The notes below the pieces were generated by a model. The model saw nothing but the letters and a program-made list of their open reading frames with translations. It was not told the origin of the DNA and searched no databases. A program made the translations under genes and the position numbers. Below, in pieces: positions 16,902 through 25,449 of a stretch of 64,000 nucleotides of DNA. Source of the stretch: Streptomyces sp. NBC_00654 (lineage in GTDB: Bacteria > Actinomycetota > Actinomycetes > Streptomycetales > Streptomycetaceae); the NCBI RefSeq assembly GCF_026341775.1, contig NZ_JAPEOB010000002.1, positions 2,108,001 through 2,172,000 on the forward strand, read 5' to 3'. Within the stretch, counting starts at the first letter, position 1; each line of letters opens with the position of its first letter.

Positions 16902-17876
16902 CTACACCAGGTGGACGCGCACCTCGGCGGCGGCCACGTCGCCGTACGCCTTGGTGAAGCGGTCCATGAAGTCGGTGTGGCGCAGGGTGTACTCCTGGGT
17001 GCCGACCGTCTCGATGACCAGGGTGGCCAGCATGCAGCCGACCTGGGCCGCGCGCTCCAGGGAGACGCCCCAGGCCAGACCGGAGAGGAAACCGGCCCGG
17101 AAGGCGTCGCCGACGCCGGTCGGGTCGGCCTTGGCCTCCTCGTCCGGGCAGCCGACCTCGATCGTCTCCTCGCCGACCCGCTCGATCCGGACACCGCGGG
17201 CGCCGAGCGTGGTGACCCGGTGGCCGACCTTGGCCAGGATCTCCTCGTCGCTCCAGCCGGTCTTGGACTCGATGAGCCCCTTCTCGTACTCGTTGGAGAA
17301 GAGGTACGTGGCGCCGTCCAGCAGGATCCGGATCTCCTCGCCGTCCATGCGCGCGATCTGCTGGGAGAAGTCGGCGGCGAACGGGATGCCCCGGGTGCGG
17401 CACTCCTCGGTGTGCCGGAGCATCGCCTCGGGGTCGTCGGCGCCGATCGAGACCAGGTCGAGGCCGCCGAACCGGTCGGCGACGCTCTTCAGCTCGATCA
17501 GCCGGGCCTCGCTCATCGCGCCCGTGTAGAAGGAGCCGATCTGGTTGTGGTCGGCGTCGGTCGTACAGACGAAGCGGGCGGTGTGCAGGACCTCGGAGAT
17601 CCGTACGGAGCCGGTTTCGACACCGTGCCGGTCGAGCCAGGCGCGGTACTCGTCGAAGTCGGAGCCGGCGGCGCCGACGAGGACCGGGCTGGTGCCGAGC
17701 AGGCCCATGCCGAAGCAGATGTTCGCGGCGACACCGCCCCGGCGCACATCGAGGTTGTCGACGAGGAAGGAGAGGGAGACCGTATGCAGCTGATCCGCGA
17801 CCAGCTGGTCGGCGAAACGGCCGGGGAAGGTCATGAGGTGATCGGTGGCGATGGAGCCGGTGACTGCAATACGCAC
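16902..17876 (-). CDS. PfkB-family sugar/nucleoside kinase, probable adenosine kinase
   Basis: 324 residues from GTG 17876 (MRIAVTGSIATDHLM), which has GGAG 10 nt upstream. It has the PfkB ribokinase fold: RRGGVAANICFGMGLLG near the N-terminus, the anion-hole/catalytic motif DPTGVGDAFRAGFLSG near residue 250 and a DFSQQ substrate-loop segment. In mycobacteria the gene at the same position beside ctaC is adenosine kinase AdoK, so adenosine phosphorylation is the likely reaction. That assignment rests on synteny. Its stop codon directly abuts that of the desulfurase-TusA gene. Confidence 0.85.
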   Translation of the reverse strand: MRIAVTGSIATDHLMTFPGRFADQLVADQLHTVSLSFLVDNLDVRRGGVAANICFGMGLLGTSPVLVGAAGSDFDEYRAWLDRHGVETGSVRISEVLHTARFVCTTDADHNQIGSFYTGAMSEARLIELKSVADRFGGLDLVSIGADDPEAMLRHTEECRTRGIPFAADFSQQIARMDGEEIRILLDGATYLFSNEYEKGLIESKTGWSDEEILAKVGHRVTTLGARGVRIERVGEETIEVGCPDEEAKADPTGVGDAFRAGFLSGLAWGVSLERAAQVGCMLATLVIETVGTQEYTLRHTDFMDRFTKAYGDVAAAEVRVHLV

Positions 17877-18023
17877 GGGGAGAATGCTCCTGCGGAAGGC
17901 GAAGGGAACGCTGAGCGCGCCCTCCGGGACGGCGTGACAGTTCACGCTACCGGGTGATCGCGTTCCGACCGAGAGGGGAAAACTACCCGATAGTAGGGCT
18001 TTCTACCTGAGCACGACCGTGCA

Positions 18024-18029
18024 TACGGT
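18024..18029 (+). promoter_or_regulatory. -10 box for a leaderless transcript (small protein)
   Basis: TACGGT ends 6 nt before the ATG at 18036, leaving no room for a ribosome-binding site. This supports leaderless expression of the 65-residue gene. Confidence 0.5.
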
Positions 18030-18035
18030 GCGGAT

Positions 18036-18233
18036 ATGTCGAAGCACATCGCACCGCGTGAGTCCGAGATGAGCCTTGCCGAGCTGCGCGGTGACTGCGC
18101 GCGAATGGCGCCGCACTGGGTGGTACCGGCGAGGGCGGCCGCGGCCCCGGTGGCACCGTCCCTGATCCACGGGGTATCGGTGCCTCCCGCGTCCGCCCGG
18201 CTGATCGACTCGATGTCCGAGTACGGCGACTGA
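18036..18233 (+). CDS. small conserved hypothetical protein
   Basis: 65 residues (MSKHIAPRESEMSLAELRG). It is mostly soluble, with an acidic/basic N-terminal half, a short Ala/Pro-rich middle and a C-terminal SARLIDSMSEYGD. The codon third positions are GC-rich as in genuine genes of this genome, and a leaderless-type -10 precedes it. No domain was recognised. It diverges from the kinase gene and precedes a terminator hairpin. Confidence 0.6.
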   Translation: MSKHIAPRESEMSLAELRGDCARMAPHWVVPARAAAAPVAPSLIHGVSVPPASARLIDSMSEYGD

Positions 18234-18306
18234 GACCGGTCCGAGCCCCGGAACCGGCTGCGGCAAACGGCTTTTTCCGGCCGGTTCCCACCGGTCCGGC
18301 CGGGGC

Positions 18307-18346
18307 TCCACCGGCGGGCGCGGACTCCCCCGCGCACGCCGGTGGA
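18307..18346 (+). terminator. hairpin terminator after the 65-residue gene
   Basis: 10-bp outer stem (18307-18316 / 18337-18346) with an inner GC stem. Another inverted repeat around 18250-18290 includes a short T run. Together they separate the small gene from the next one. Confidence 0.55.
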
Positions 18347-18440
18347 ACCGTGCGCTCCCCTGCTCCGTCCCACCGTTGTCCACCACCCGGGGGACACACG
18401 GCAGACACCGTGACGGCGATGCAGTCGAAGGAGCGATCCG

Positions 18441-19895
18441 GTGAGCACCGAGCGACCCGACAACGACGTGACCGGTCTCCGGCGGCGACGTCCACCGCTC
18501 GCGGTGGTCTCGGTGGCGGCAGCGGTGCTGCTGGCCGGCGGCGGCGGCGCGTACTGGGCCTCGACCGCCTCGGAGGGCGGCGGTACGGACAGTGGCGCCG
18601 CGCCCCAAAGCGCCGGCGCGGCCCCCCTGCTGTCCCTGGACGCGTCCGAGGAGACCCCCGGGGCGCCGCCCCCGGGCATCGCCCCGGGCGAACCGGACCC
18701 GGGGGGCTCCGGGATCGTCTACCGCGCCTCCGGCGAGCTGCCCGACGGCCCGGACTCGGCGGCCGTCCACCGCGCGACGGGCACCGTCACCGCGGCCGAG
18801 GTCACCCGGCTGGCGAAGGCCCTCGGCCTCACCGGCACCCCGCACACCGAGGGCACCTCCTGGGCGGTGGGCGCGGGCAAGGACGGCCCCTCCCTCAAGG
18901 TCACCAAGCAGGCGCCGGGCACCTGGACGTTCGCCCGGTACGGCTCCGGGGGCCCGGTCCCGTGCGAGCCCGGCAGGATGTGCGCGAACAAGGACGGGGG
19001 GCCGGGCGCGGCGGACCCGGTGAGCGACAAGGCGGCCAAGGCGGCCGCGGCCCCCGTGCTCAAGGCGGCCGGCCAGGACGGCGCGGCCCTCGACGCGGGC
19101 CAGCTGATGGGCGCCGTACGGGTGGTGAACGCCGACCCGGTGGTCGACGGGCTGCCCACGTACGGCTGGCAGACCGGGATCCAGGTGGGCCCCGGCGGCG
19201 AGGTGGTCGGCGGCAGCGGGCATCTGAAGGCCCTGGAGAAGGGCGACACCTATCCGGCGGTCGGCGCGGACGAGGCGCTGAAACAGCTGAACGCCGCCAA
19301 CCGGAACAGCGGCCCGCCCGACGTCGGCGGCTGCGCCGTCCCCGTACCGCTGGAGGACGGGGTACCGCTGGAGGACGGGCAGAAGCCCCTGAAGCCCACG
19401 AAGCCCTCTCAGCCGCAGTGCGTGCCGTCGAACGGCAAGCCGGCGCCGGTCACGCGGACGGTCCACAAGGCGGTGTTCGGGCTGGCCCTGAACCATGTGG
19501 ACGGCCGGCAGACCCTCGTACCTTCCTGGCTCTTCTCGGTACGGTCGGCGCCCGGCGGGCCGGAGAGCACCGTCACCCAGGTGGCCGTGGCCCCCGATTT
19601 CCTGACGAAGCCGGATGCCCCGCAGCAGCCGGGCGACCGGAAGGTCACCTCGTACAGCGCGGACGGCCGGACGCTGGAGGTGACGTTCTGGGGCGGCGTG
19701 TGCAGCACGTACACGGCGAGCGCCGAGGAGAGCGCGGGTCAGGTGCGGGTGTCGGTGACCGAGGCGAAGCAGGACGGCGACAAGGTCTGCGTCATGATCG
19801 CCAAGGAGCTGAAGCGGACGGTGACGCTGGACGCGCCGCTGGGCGACCGCAGGGTCGTCGACGCGGAGTCGGGCAGTGCGGTGCCGCGCGGCTGA
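18441..19895 (+). CDS. membrane-anchored secreted protein, unknown function
   Basis: 484 residues from GTG 18441, preceded by AAGGAG. A cytoplasmic N-terminus (1-19, Arg-rich) leads into one hydrophobic segment (20-43, PPLAVVSVAAAVLLAGGGGAY), then a large extracytoplasmic region rich in Gly, Ala, Pro and charged residues. A tandem of VPLEDG units occurs near residue 300. Cysteines (for example PVPCEPGRMC and GGVCSTY) may form disulfides. It resembles the mycobacterial membrane protein at the same locus (near adoK and the HesB gene) in position and topology; function is unknown. Confidence 0.85.
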   Translation: MSTERPDNDVTGLRRRRPPLAVVSVAAAVLLAGGGGAYWASTASEGGGTDSGAAPQSAGAAPLLSLDASEETPGAPPPGIAPGEPDPGGSGIVYRASGELPDGPDSAAVHRATGTVTAAEVTRLAKALGLTGTPHTEGTSWAVGAGKDGPSLKVTKQAPGTWTFARYGSGGPVPCEPGRMCANKDGGPGAADPVSDKAAKAAAAPVLKAAGQDGAALDAGQLMGAVRVVNADPVVDGLPTYGWQTGIQVGPGGEVVGGSGHLKALEKGDTYPAVGADEALKQLNAANRNSGPPDVGGCAVPVPLEDGVPLEDGQKPLKPTKPSQPQCVPSNGKPAPVTRTVHKAVFGLALNHVDGRQTLVPSWLFSVRSAPGGPESTVTQVAVAPDFLTKPDAPQQPGDRKVTSYSADGRTLEVTFWGGVCSTYTASAEESAGQVRVSVTEAKQDGDKVCVMIAKELKRTVTLDAPLGDRRVVDAESGSAVPRG

Positions 19896-19913
19896 ACACG
19901 GTCCGGACACACG

Positions 19914-19956
19914 ACGGCGGCGGCCCCCGGGATCACTTCCCGGGGGCCGCCGCCGT
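19914..19956 (+). terminator. strong terminator after the membrane-anchored protein
   Basis: Perfect 19-bp GC stem (19914-19932 / 19938-19956, loop TCACT) directly downstream of the stop at 19895. Confidence 0.85.
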
Positions 19957-19969
19957 CGGTCCGCCGCCC

Positions 19970-20029
19970 AGGGCGTGTGCCGAAAGCCCCGCCCTTCGGG
20001 CGGACGGCGCTGCTTTCGGCATACGCCCT
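19970..20029. repeat. 60-bp nested inverted repeat (cruciform) reaching into the HesB-gene stop
   Basis: Outer arms 19970-19987 and 20012-20029 pair over 18 bp with one mismatch (a G-T wobble), and a second small hairpin (CCGCCC TTCG GGCGG) occupies the middle. The right arm runs into the TAG stop of the HesB-family gene. It may be its terminator, but the nested form and the nearby, separate 19-bp terminator suggest a dispersed palindromic repeat. Confidence 0.6.
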
Positions 20030-20384
20030 AGTTGAAGGAGTCGCCGCAGGCGCAGGAACCCGTGGCGTTCGGGTTGTCGATCGTGAAGCCCTGCTTCTCG
20101 ATGGTGTCGACGAAGTCGATGGAGGCGCCGCCCAGGTACGGGGCGCTCATCCGGTCGGTGACGACCTTGACGCCGTCGAAGTCCTTCACGACGTCGCCGT
20201 CGAGCGAACGCTCGTCGAAGAAGAGCTGGTAGCGCAGGCCCGAGCAACCGCCGGGCTGAACGGCGACGCGCAGCGCCAGGTCCTCGCGGCCCTCCTGTTC
20301 CAACAGGCCCTTGACCTTGGCTGCGGCGGCGTCCGAAAGGAGGATGCCGTCGTTCACGGTGGTGGTCTCGTCCGATACGGACAT
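20028..20384 (-). CDS. HesB/IscA-family iron-sulfur cluster insertion protein
   Basis: 118 residues. The A-type carrier signature is complete: PGGCSGLRYQLFFDE with the first cysteine and the C-terminal CACGDSF pair, which together hold the cluster. Length is typical for ErpA/IscA. It delivers [Fe-S] clusters to client enzymes; nadA, an Fe-S enzyme, is the next gene on the opposite strand. The best annotated relatives in actinobacteria are called ErpA. There is no adjacent isc/suf operon. Confidence 0.93.
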   Translation of the reverse strand: MSVSDETTTVNDGILLSDAAAAKVKGLLEQEGREDLALRVAVQPGGCSGLRYQLFFDERSLDGDVVKDFDGVKVVTDRMSAPYLGGASIDFVDTIEKQGFTIDNPNATGSCACGDSFN

Positions 20385-20552
20385 CTGCTTCTCTCCCGGG
20401 TTGTACGGACTGCTTGCCGACGTTTCAACCGTCGGGGCCGCGGATTCATTCCGGGCCAGGCGCCTGTCTGTTCCTTTTCATGCTCGCACACCACCCGGGC
20501 AGCCGGATGCGTCACATCGACGCGATCGGCATCGTCAACGTGACGCGAAGCG

Positions 20553-20579
20553 GTTATCATAAATAACGTCAAATAGACG
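20553..20579. promoter_or_regulatory. AT-rich palindromes in the nadA promoter
   Basis: GTTAT-CATAA-ATAAC (20553-20567) is a perfect 5+5 palindrome, followed at once by CGTC-AAATA-GACG (20567-20579). The AT content is very unusual here. A GTGACG-like -35 (20539-20544) would place the -10 inside the first palindrome. This fits an operator for a repressor of NAD synthesis, but no known motif was matched. Confidence 0.45.
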
Positions 20580-20615
20580 AAAAGGCTAGTCCGCAGAGAA
20601 GAGAGGGTGCGTGAC

Positions 20616-21794
20616 GTGACCACCGCCCAGCCCCTGGATGTACAGCCGTCGCCCCTCGCGCTGCTGCTGCTCGGCCGTGAGGCCGACCCGAAGAGCGAGC
20701 GCGGCGTCGAGTGCCCCGGCGACCTCCCCTCCCCGTCCGACCCGGACCTGGTGGAGCGCGCCCGCGCCGCGAAGGAGAAGCTCGGGGACAAGGTCTTCGT
20801 CCTCGGCCACCACTACCAGCGCGACGAGGTCATCCAGTTCGCGGACGTCACCGGCGACTCGTTCAAGCTCGCCCGGGACGCGGCGGCGCGCCCGGAGGCC
20901 GAGTACATCGTCTTCTGCGGCGTGCACTTCATGGCCGAGTCGGCGGACATCCTGACCACGGACGACCAGAAGGTCGTGCTGCCGGACCTGGCGGCGGGCT
21001 GCTCGATGGCCGACATGGCCACCGCCGAGCAGGTCGCCGAGTGCTGGGACGTCCTGACCGAGGCCGGTGTCGCCGAACAGGTCGTGCCCGTCTCGTACAT
21101 GAACTCCTCCGCCGACATCAAGGCCTTCACCGGCAGGCACGGCGGCACGATCTGCACCTCGTCCAACGCGAAGACGGCCCTGGAGTGGGCCTTCGAGCAG
21201 GGCGAGAAGGTGCTCTTCCTCCCCGACCAGCACCTCGGCCGGAACACCGCCGTGCGGGACATGGGGATGACGCTGGAGGACTGCGTCCTCTACAACCCGC
21301 ACAAGCCGGGCGGCGGCCTGACCACCGAGGAACTGCGCGCCGCGAAGATGATCCTGTGGCGCGGGCACTGCTCGGTGCACGGGCGCTTCTCGGTCGAGTC
21401 CGTCAACGACGTGCGCGCCCGCATACCCGGCGTCAATGTGCTGGTGCACCCGGAGTGCAAGCACGAGGTCGTGTCGGCCGCGGACTACGTCGGTTCGACC
21501 GAGTACATCATCAAGGCCCTGGAAGCGGCCCCGGCCGGCTCGAAGTGGGCGATCGGCACGGAACTGAACCTGGTCCGCCGGCTCGCCGACCGCTTCGCGG
21601 CCGAGGACAAGGAGATCGTCTTCCTCGACCGGACGGTCTGCTTCTGCTCGACGATGAACCGGATCGACCTGCCGCACCTCGTCTGGACGCTGGAGTCGCT
21701 GGCCGAGGGCAATCCGGTCAACCGGATCGAGGTCGACCCGGAGACGGAGAAGTACGCGAAGCTCGCGCTGGAGCGGATGCTCGCGCTGGCGTAG
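20616..21794 (+). CDS. nadA: quinolinate synthase
   Basis: 392 residues. It condenses iminoaspartate with dihydroxyacetone phosphate to give quinolinate, the first committed product of NAD synthesis. Features seen: VLGHHYQRDEVIQFADVTGDSF, FCGVHFMAESADIL, AGCSMADM, the NSSA substrate motif, HPECKHEVV and VCFCSTMNRIDL, supplying the three [4Fe-4S] cysteines. Length is at the longer end for NadA. GTG 20616 was chosen for its GAGAGG spacing; GTG 20607 is three codons upstream. There is no nadB or nadC next to it in this window. Confidence 0.94.
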   Translation: MTTAQPLDVQPSPLALLLLGREADPKSERGVECPGDLPSPSDPDLVERARAAKEKLGDKVFVLGHHYQRDEVIQFADVTGDSFKLARDAAARPEAEYIVFCGVHFMAESADILTTDDQKVVLPDLAAGCSMADMATAEQVAECWDVLTEAGVAEQVVPVSYMNSSADIKAFTGRHGGTICTSSNAKTALEWAFEQGEKVLFLPDQHLGRNTAVRDMGMTLEDCVLYNPHKPGGGLTTEELRAAKMILWRGHCSVHGRFSVESVNDVRARIPGVNVLVHPECKHEVVSAADYVGSTEYIIKALEAAPAGSKWAIGTELNLVRRLADRFAAEDKEIVFLDRTVCFCSTMNRIDLPHLVWTLESLAEGNPVNRIEVDPETEKYAKLALERMLALA

Positions 21795-21823
21795 CCGCGC
21801 GGGCGCGGCCCGACGTATACGAG

Positions 21824-21862
21824 GGGGCCTGTCCCACGCGGGGTACGCGCGGGACAGGCCCC
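21824..21862 (+). terminator. terminator after nadA
   Basis: Perfect 12-bp stem (21824-21835 / 21851-21862, 15-nt loop) between the convergent nadA and RND genes, so it can act in both directions. Confidence 0.75.
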
Positions 21863-21900
21863 TTCACCGTCAGCCGTCCGTCAGGGAGCGGGCCGGCGGA

Positions 21901-24900
21901 TCACACGCCCGAGGGCTCCGTCTCGCGGGCCTCGTCCGTGGCCCGCGCGGCCGGGAGACCGGACTTCGCAGCGCGCTTGGCCGCCTTCTTTCCGGCCCGG
22001 CGCTCCTTGCGCAGCTCGACCATCGCGTACAGCGTCGGCACGAGCAGCAGCGTCAGCAGCGTGGAGGTGATCAGACCGCCGATCACCACGACCGCCAGCG
22101 GCTGCGAGATGAAGCCGCCCTCGCCGGTGACGCCGAGCGCCATCGGGAGCAGCGCGAAGATCGTCGCCAGTGCGGTCATCAGGATCGGGCGGAGCCGGTG
22201 ACGGCCGCCCTCGACGACCGCCTCGACGATGCCCATGCCCTGGGACCGGTACTGGTTGATCAGGTCGATCAGCACGATCGCGTTGGTCACCACGATGCCG
22301 ATCAGCATCAGCATGCCGATCATCGCGGGAACGCCCATCGGGGTGCCGGTGATAATGAGCAGCCCCAGCGCGCCGGTGGCCGCGAACGGGATGGAGATCA
22401 GCAGGATCAGCGGCTGGACCAGGGACCGGAAGGTCGCCACCAGCAGCATGAAGACGATCGCGATGGCCGCCAGCATGGCGAGGCCCAGCTTCATGAAGGC
22501 GTCGTTCTGGTCCTCGGAGACTCCGCCGATGGTGGCGGTGGCACCCTCCGGGAGGTCCAGGGCGTCGATCTTCGACTGGAGCGAGGTGGAGACCGCGCCG
22601 GTGTTGTCGCCGATGGGCTTGGCGGTGATCGTCGCGGCGCGCTGGCCGTCGATCCGGGTCATCGAGACCGGGCCGGGGACCAGCTTCACCTCGGCGATCG
22701 TGCCGAGCTCGACCGGGCCGAGCGGCAGGTCCTTGAGCTCGGCCATCGTGGTGGCCGGGTGGGAGGACCGGACGATGATGTCACGCTCGGTGTCGTCCAG
22801 GATCGCCTTGCCGGACGGGGTGCCGCGCACCGCACCGGCGACGGCCGCGCCGAGCGTGGCCTGGTCGAATCCGGCGGCGGCCGCCTTGTCGTTGGCCTTG
22901 ACCGAGATCCGCGGGATGCTCTGCGCCAGGTCGCTCTGGACGTCGGTGACGTCCTTGATCTTGCCGACCTCGGTGCGTACCGCTTCGGACGCCTTCTTCA
23001 GGACGTCGGCGTCGGAGGCCTTGACCACCACGCTGAGGTCCTGGCTGCCGAAGCCGTCGCCCGCGGCGATGGTGGTGTCCCCGATGCCGTCGAGCTTGCC
23101 GAGGGCCTCGTCGATACGGTCCTGAGCGGCCTCGAAGTCGGCCGCGTCCTTCAGGGTGACCTGGTAGGAGGCCTGGTTGGCGCCCGTACCGCCGCCGAAG
23201 GCCGCCATGAAGCCGGAGGAGCCGACGGTGACCTGGTAGTCCTTGACGCCCTTGTCGCCGTCGAGGACCTTCTCGACCTTCCGGGCCGCCTTGTCGGCGG
23301 CTTCCAGGCTGGTGCCGGGGGTCAGCTCCTGCTTGATGGAGAGGACTTCCTGCTCACCCTGGTCGAAGAAGTTCGTCTTGAGCAGCGGCACCATGCCGAA
23401 GGTGCCGAAGAGCACCGCGACGGCGATGACGATGCTGGTGATACGGCGCCGGGTCGCGAACTGGAGCACCGGGACGTAGAGCCGCTGGAGCTTGCTGGCC
23501 GCTTCCTTCTCCTCCGCCTTGCGGCGTGCCTCGGCCGGGTTCTCCTCCGTGCCCTTGGGGGCGCGCAGGAACCAGAACGAGAGGACCGGGACGACGGTCA
23601 GCGAGACCAGCAGGGAGGCCAGCAGGGCCGCGGTGACGGTGAGCGAGAACGAGCCGAAGAGCTGTCCGACCATGCCGCCGACCAGACCGATCGGCAGGAA
23701 GACGGCGACTGTGGTCAGCGTGGAGGCGGTGACCGCTCCGGCCACTTCCTTGACGGCCGCGATGATCGCCGGCTGGCGCTCCTCGCCGTAACCGAGGTGC
23801 CGCTTGATGTTCTCCAGGACCACGATCGAGTCGTCGACGACACGGCCGATGGCGATCGTCAGCGCGCCGAGCGTGAGCATGTTCAGCGAGAGGTCGCGGG
23901 TCCAGAGCACGATCAGCGCGAGGACCACGGAGAGCGGGATGGAGACCGCGGTGACCAGGGTCGAGCGCAGCGAGGCGAGGAAGACCAGGATCACGATGAC
24001 CGCGAAGACGAGGCCGAGCGCGCCCTCGGTGGTCAGACCGGAGATCGCCTTGGAGACGGCGGGGCCCTGGTCGGAGACGACGGTCAGCTCGGCGCCGGCG
24101 CCGAGGTCCTTGCGCAGGTCCGGGAGCTTCTCCTTGACGGCGTCCGAGATGGCGACGGCGCTGCCGTCCTTGTCCATCGTCGCCATGACGGCGAGGCTCG
24201 GCTTGCCGTTCGTCCGGGTGATGGAGACCGCGGCGGAGGGCTCCTGCTTCACCTCGGCGACGTCACCGAGGCGAACCGGCTTTCCGGGCTGACCGGTCGC
24301 CGGGTCCTTGGCGGTGACCTGGAGGTCCTGGATCTGCTTCAGCGAGGTGAAGCCGCCGCCGACCTGGATGGTGCGGCTCTTGCCCGCCTCGGAGAACGCA
24401 CCGGCCGGGACGGTGGCGCCGCCCGCCTGGAGCGCCTGGGCCAGCGATCCGGCGTTCAGACCGGCCCCGGCGAGCTTCTTGTCGTCGGGGACGACGGAGA
24501 TCTGGAGGTCCTGGACCCCGTCGACGGCGACCTGGCCGACACCCTCGATGTCCTCCAGGGCGGGGACGACCGTGCGGTCCAGCTGGTCGGCGAGCGCCTG
24601 CTGGTCCTTGTCGGCGGTGACAGCGAGGACCACGGTCGGGATGTCGTCGGTGGAACCGGCGATGACCTGGGGGTCCACGTCGTCGGGGAGCTGGATGCGG
24701 GCCCGGTTCACGGCCTGCTGGATGTCGGCGACGAGCTGCTTGGTGCCCTCGTCACCGAAGTCGAACGTCGCCATGATGACGGCGTTGCCCTCGCTGGCGG
24801 TCGAGGTTATGCCCTCGATGCCGTCGACGGCCTTGATGGAGTTCTCCAGGGGTTCGACGACCTGCTTCTCGACCACATCGGGAGACGCACCCGGATAGGG

Positions 24901-25050
24901 GGCCAGCACCGACACCATCGGGAGTTCGATGGTGGGCAGCAGCTGCTGCTTGAGCTGCGGGATCGCGATCGCTCCGAAGACGAGCGCGACGATCGAGATC
25001 AGCCCGATCAGGGCCCGTTGCGCGAGGCTGAATCTGGACAGCCAGGACAT
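21901..25050 (-). CDS. RND-superfamily efflux transporter (AcrB/HAE1-like)
   Basis: 1049 residues from ATG 25050 (MSWLSRFSLAQRALIG); the frame upstream to 25347 shows no similarity and is not coding. The architecture is that of AcrB-type transporters: helix 1, a large porter domain (PGASPDVVEKQVVEPLE), helices 2-6 with a GRVVDDSIVVLENIKRHL helix 4 carrying the proton-relay Asp pair, a second porter domain, and helices 8-12 ending PLAVVVIGGLITSTLLTLLLVPTLYAM. No membrane-fusion or outer-membrane partner is nearby, as expected in a Gram-positive. The substrate is unknown. The two-component system lies upstream on the same strand. Confidence 0.92.
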   Translation of the reverse strand: MSWLSRFSLAQRALIGLISIVALVFGAIAIPQLKQQLLPTIELPMVSVLAPYPGASPDVVEKQVVEPLENSIKAVDGIEGITSTASEGNAVIMATFDFGDEGTKQLVADIQQAVNRARIQLPDDVDPQVIAGSTDDIPTVVLAVTADKDQQALADQLDRTVVPALEDIEGVGQVAVDGVQDLQISVVPDDKKLAGAGLNAGSLAQALQAGGATVPAGAFSEAGKSRTIQVGGGFTSLKQIQDLQVTAKDPATGQPGKPVRLGDVAEVKQEPSAAVSITRTNGKPSLAVMATMDKDGSAVAISDAVKEKLPDLRKDLGAGAELTVVSDQGPAVSKAISGLTTEGALGLVFAVIVILVFLASLRSTLVTAVSIPLSVVLALIVLWTRDLSLNMLTLGALTIAIGRVVDDSIVVLENIKRHLGYGEERQPAIIAAVKEVAGAVTASTLTTVAVFLPIGLVGGMVGQLFGSFSLTVTAALLASLLVSLTVVPVLSFWFLRAPKGTEENPAEARRKAEEKEAASKLQRLYVPVLQFATRRRITSIVIAVAVLFGTFGMVPLLKTNFFDQGEQEVLSIKQELTPGTSLEAADKAARKVEKVLDGDKGVKDYQVTVGSSGFMAAFGGGTGANQASYQVTLKDAADFEAAQDRIDEALGKLDGIGDTTIAAGDGFGSQDLSVVVKASDADVLKKASEAVRTEVGKIKDVTDVQSDLAQSIPRISVKANDKAAAAGFDQATLGAAVAGAVRGTPSGKAILDDTERDIIVRSSHPATTMAELKDLPLGPVELGTIAEVKLVPGPVSMTRIDGQRAATITAKPIGDNTGAVSTSLQSKIDALDLPEGATATIGGVSEDQNDAFMKLGLAMLAAIAIVFMLLVATFRSLVQPLILLISIPFAATGALGLLIITGTPMGVPAMIGMLMLIGIVVTNAIVLIDLINQYRSQGMGIVEAVVEGGRHRLRPILMTALATIFALLPMALGVTGEGGFISQPLAVVVIGGLITSTLLTLLLVPTLYAMVELRKERRAGKKAAKRAAKSGLPAARATDEARETEPSGV

Positions 25051-25449
25051 GGGTGGGTCTCTCTTCTGTGGCTTGCGCGGCAGATGGGCGGGAGGAGGAA
25101 CGGGGGAAGCCTCCCGCCGCTTGTACCGACCGGCACATGGGGGATGGGAGAAGGAGCGGGGCCGGGTGTGTCCGGCCGGCGGGACTGAGGATCGGTGGAT
25201 GGCCGAGCCGTGGTGAGTGACGGCAACGCCGCAGATGTGCGTGCCCCGCCCCGCGACCCCGCCCCCCAGGTACTGGTCGTTCTCATACGATCGCCGATCC
25301 AGGTTGCCGGGACGTCGGCCCCCGGGTTGCTTTCTTATGTCGCGCATACCGCAGGTGGAGTACGCCGGATCTCCACCTGTAGCCGCACCCGCCGGCTCCG
25401 CCCCTCCTCCACCCGGCGCCCCGCGGTCACTCCGGCCGACGCTCCGCGG
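25051..25449. other. intergenic region upstream of the RND gene
   Basis: A 399-bp stretch between the RND start and the response-regulator stop. It holds the terminator hairpin at 25352-25379 and, presumably, the RND promoter. No clear -10/-35 pair, operator palindrome or RNA gene was recognised. Confidence 0.5.
25352..25379 (-). terminator. terminator downstream of the two-component system
   Basis: 9-bp perfect stem CAGGTGGAG/CTCCACCTG around a 10-nt loop, 70 bp beyond the response-regulator stop. Confidence 0.65.

Noticed and set aside
18003..19910. A 635-codon minus-strand frame opposite the membrane-anchored protein
   Set aside because: Arg/Gly/Ala low-complexity; the plus-strand gene has a Shine-Dalgarno, signal anchor and terminator.
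22198..25188. A 996-codon open frame on the plus strand opposite the RND gene
   Set aside because: It is a mirror of GC-rich coding DNA: its composition is Asp/Gly/Arg-rich with no recognisable domain, while the minus strand gives a full RND transporter.
25051..25347. N-terminal extension of the RND transporter
   Set aside because: The 99 extra codons lack a hydrophobic or conserved pattern; RND family members start with the MSWLSRFSL-type helix.
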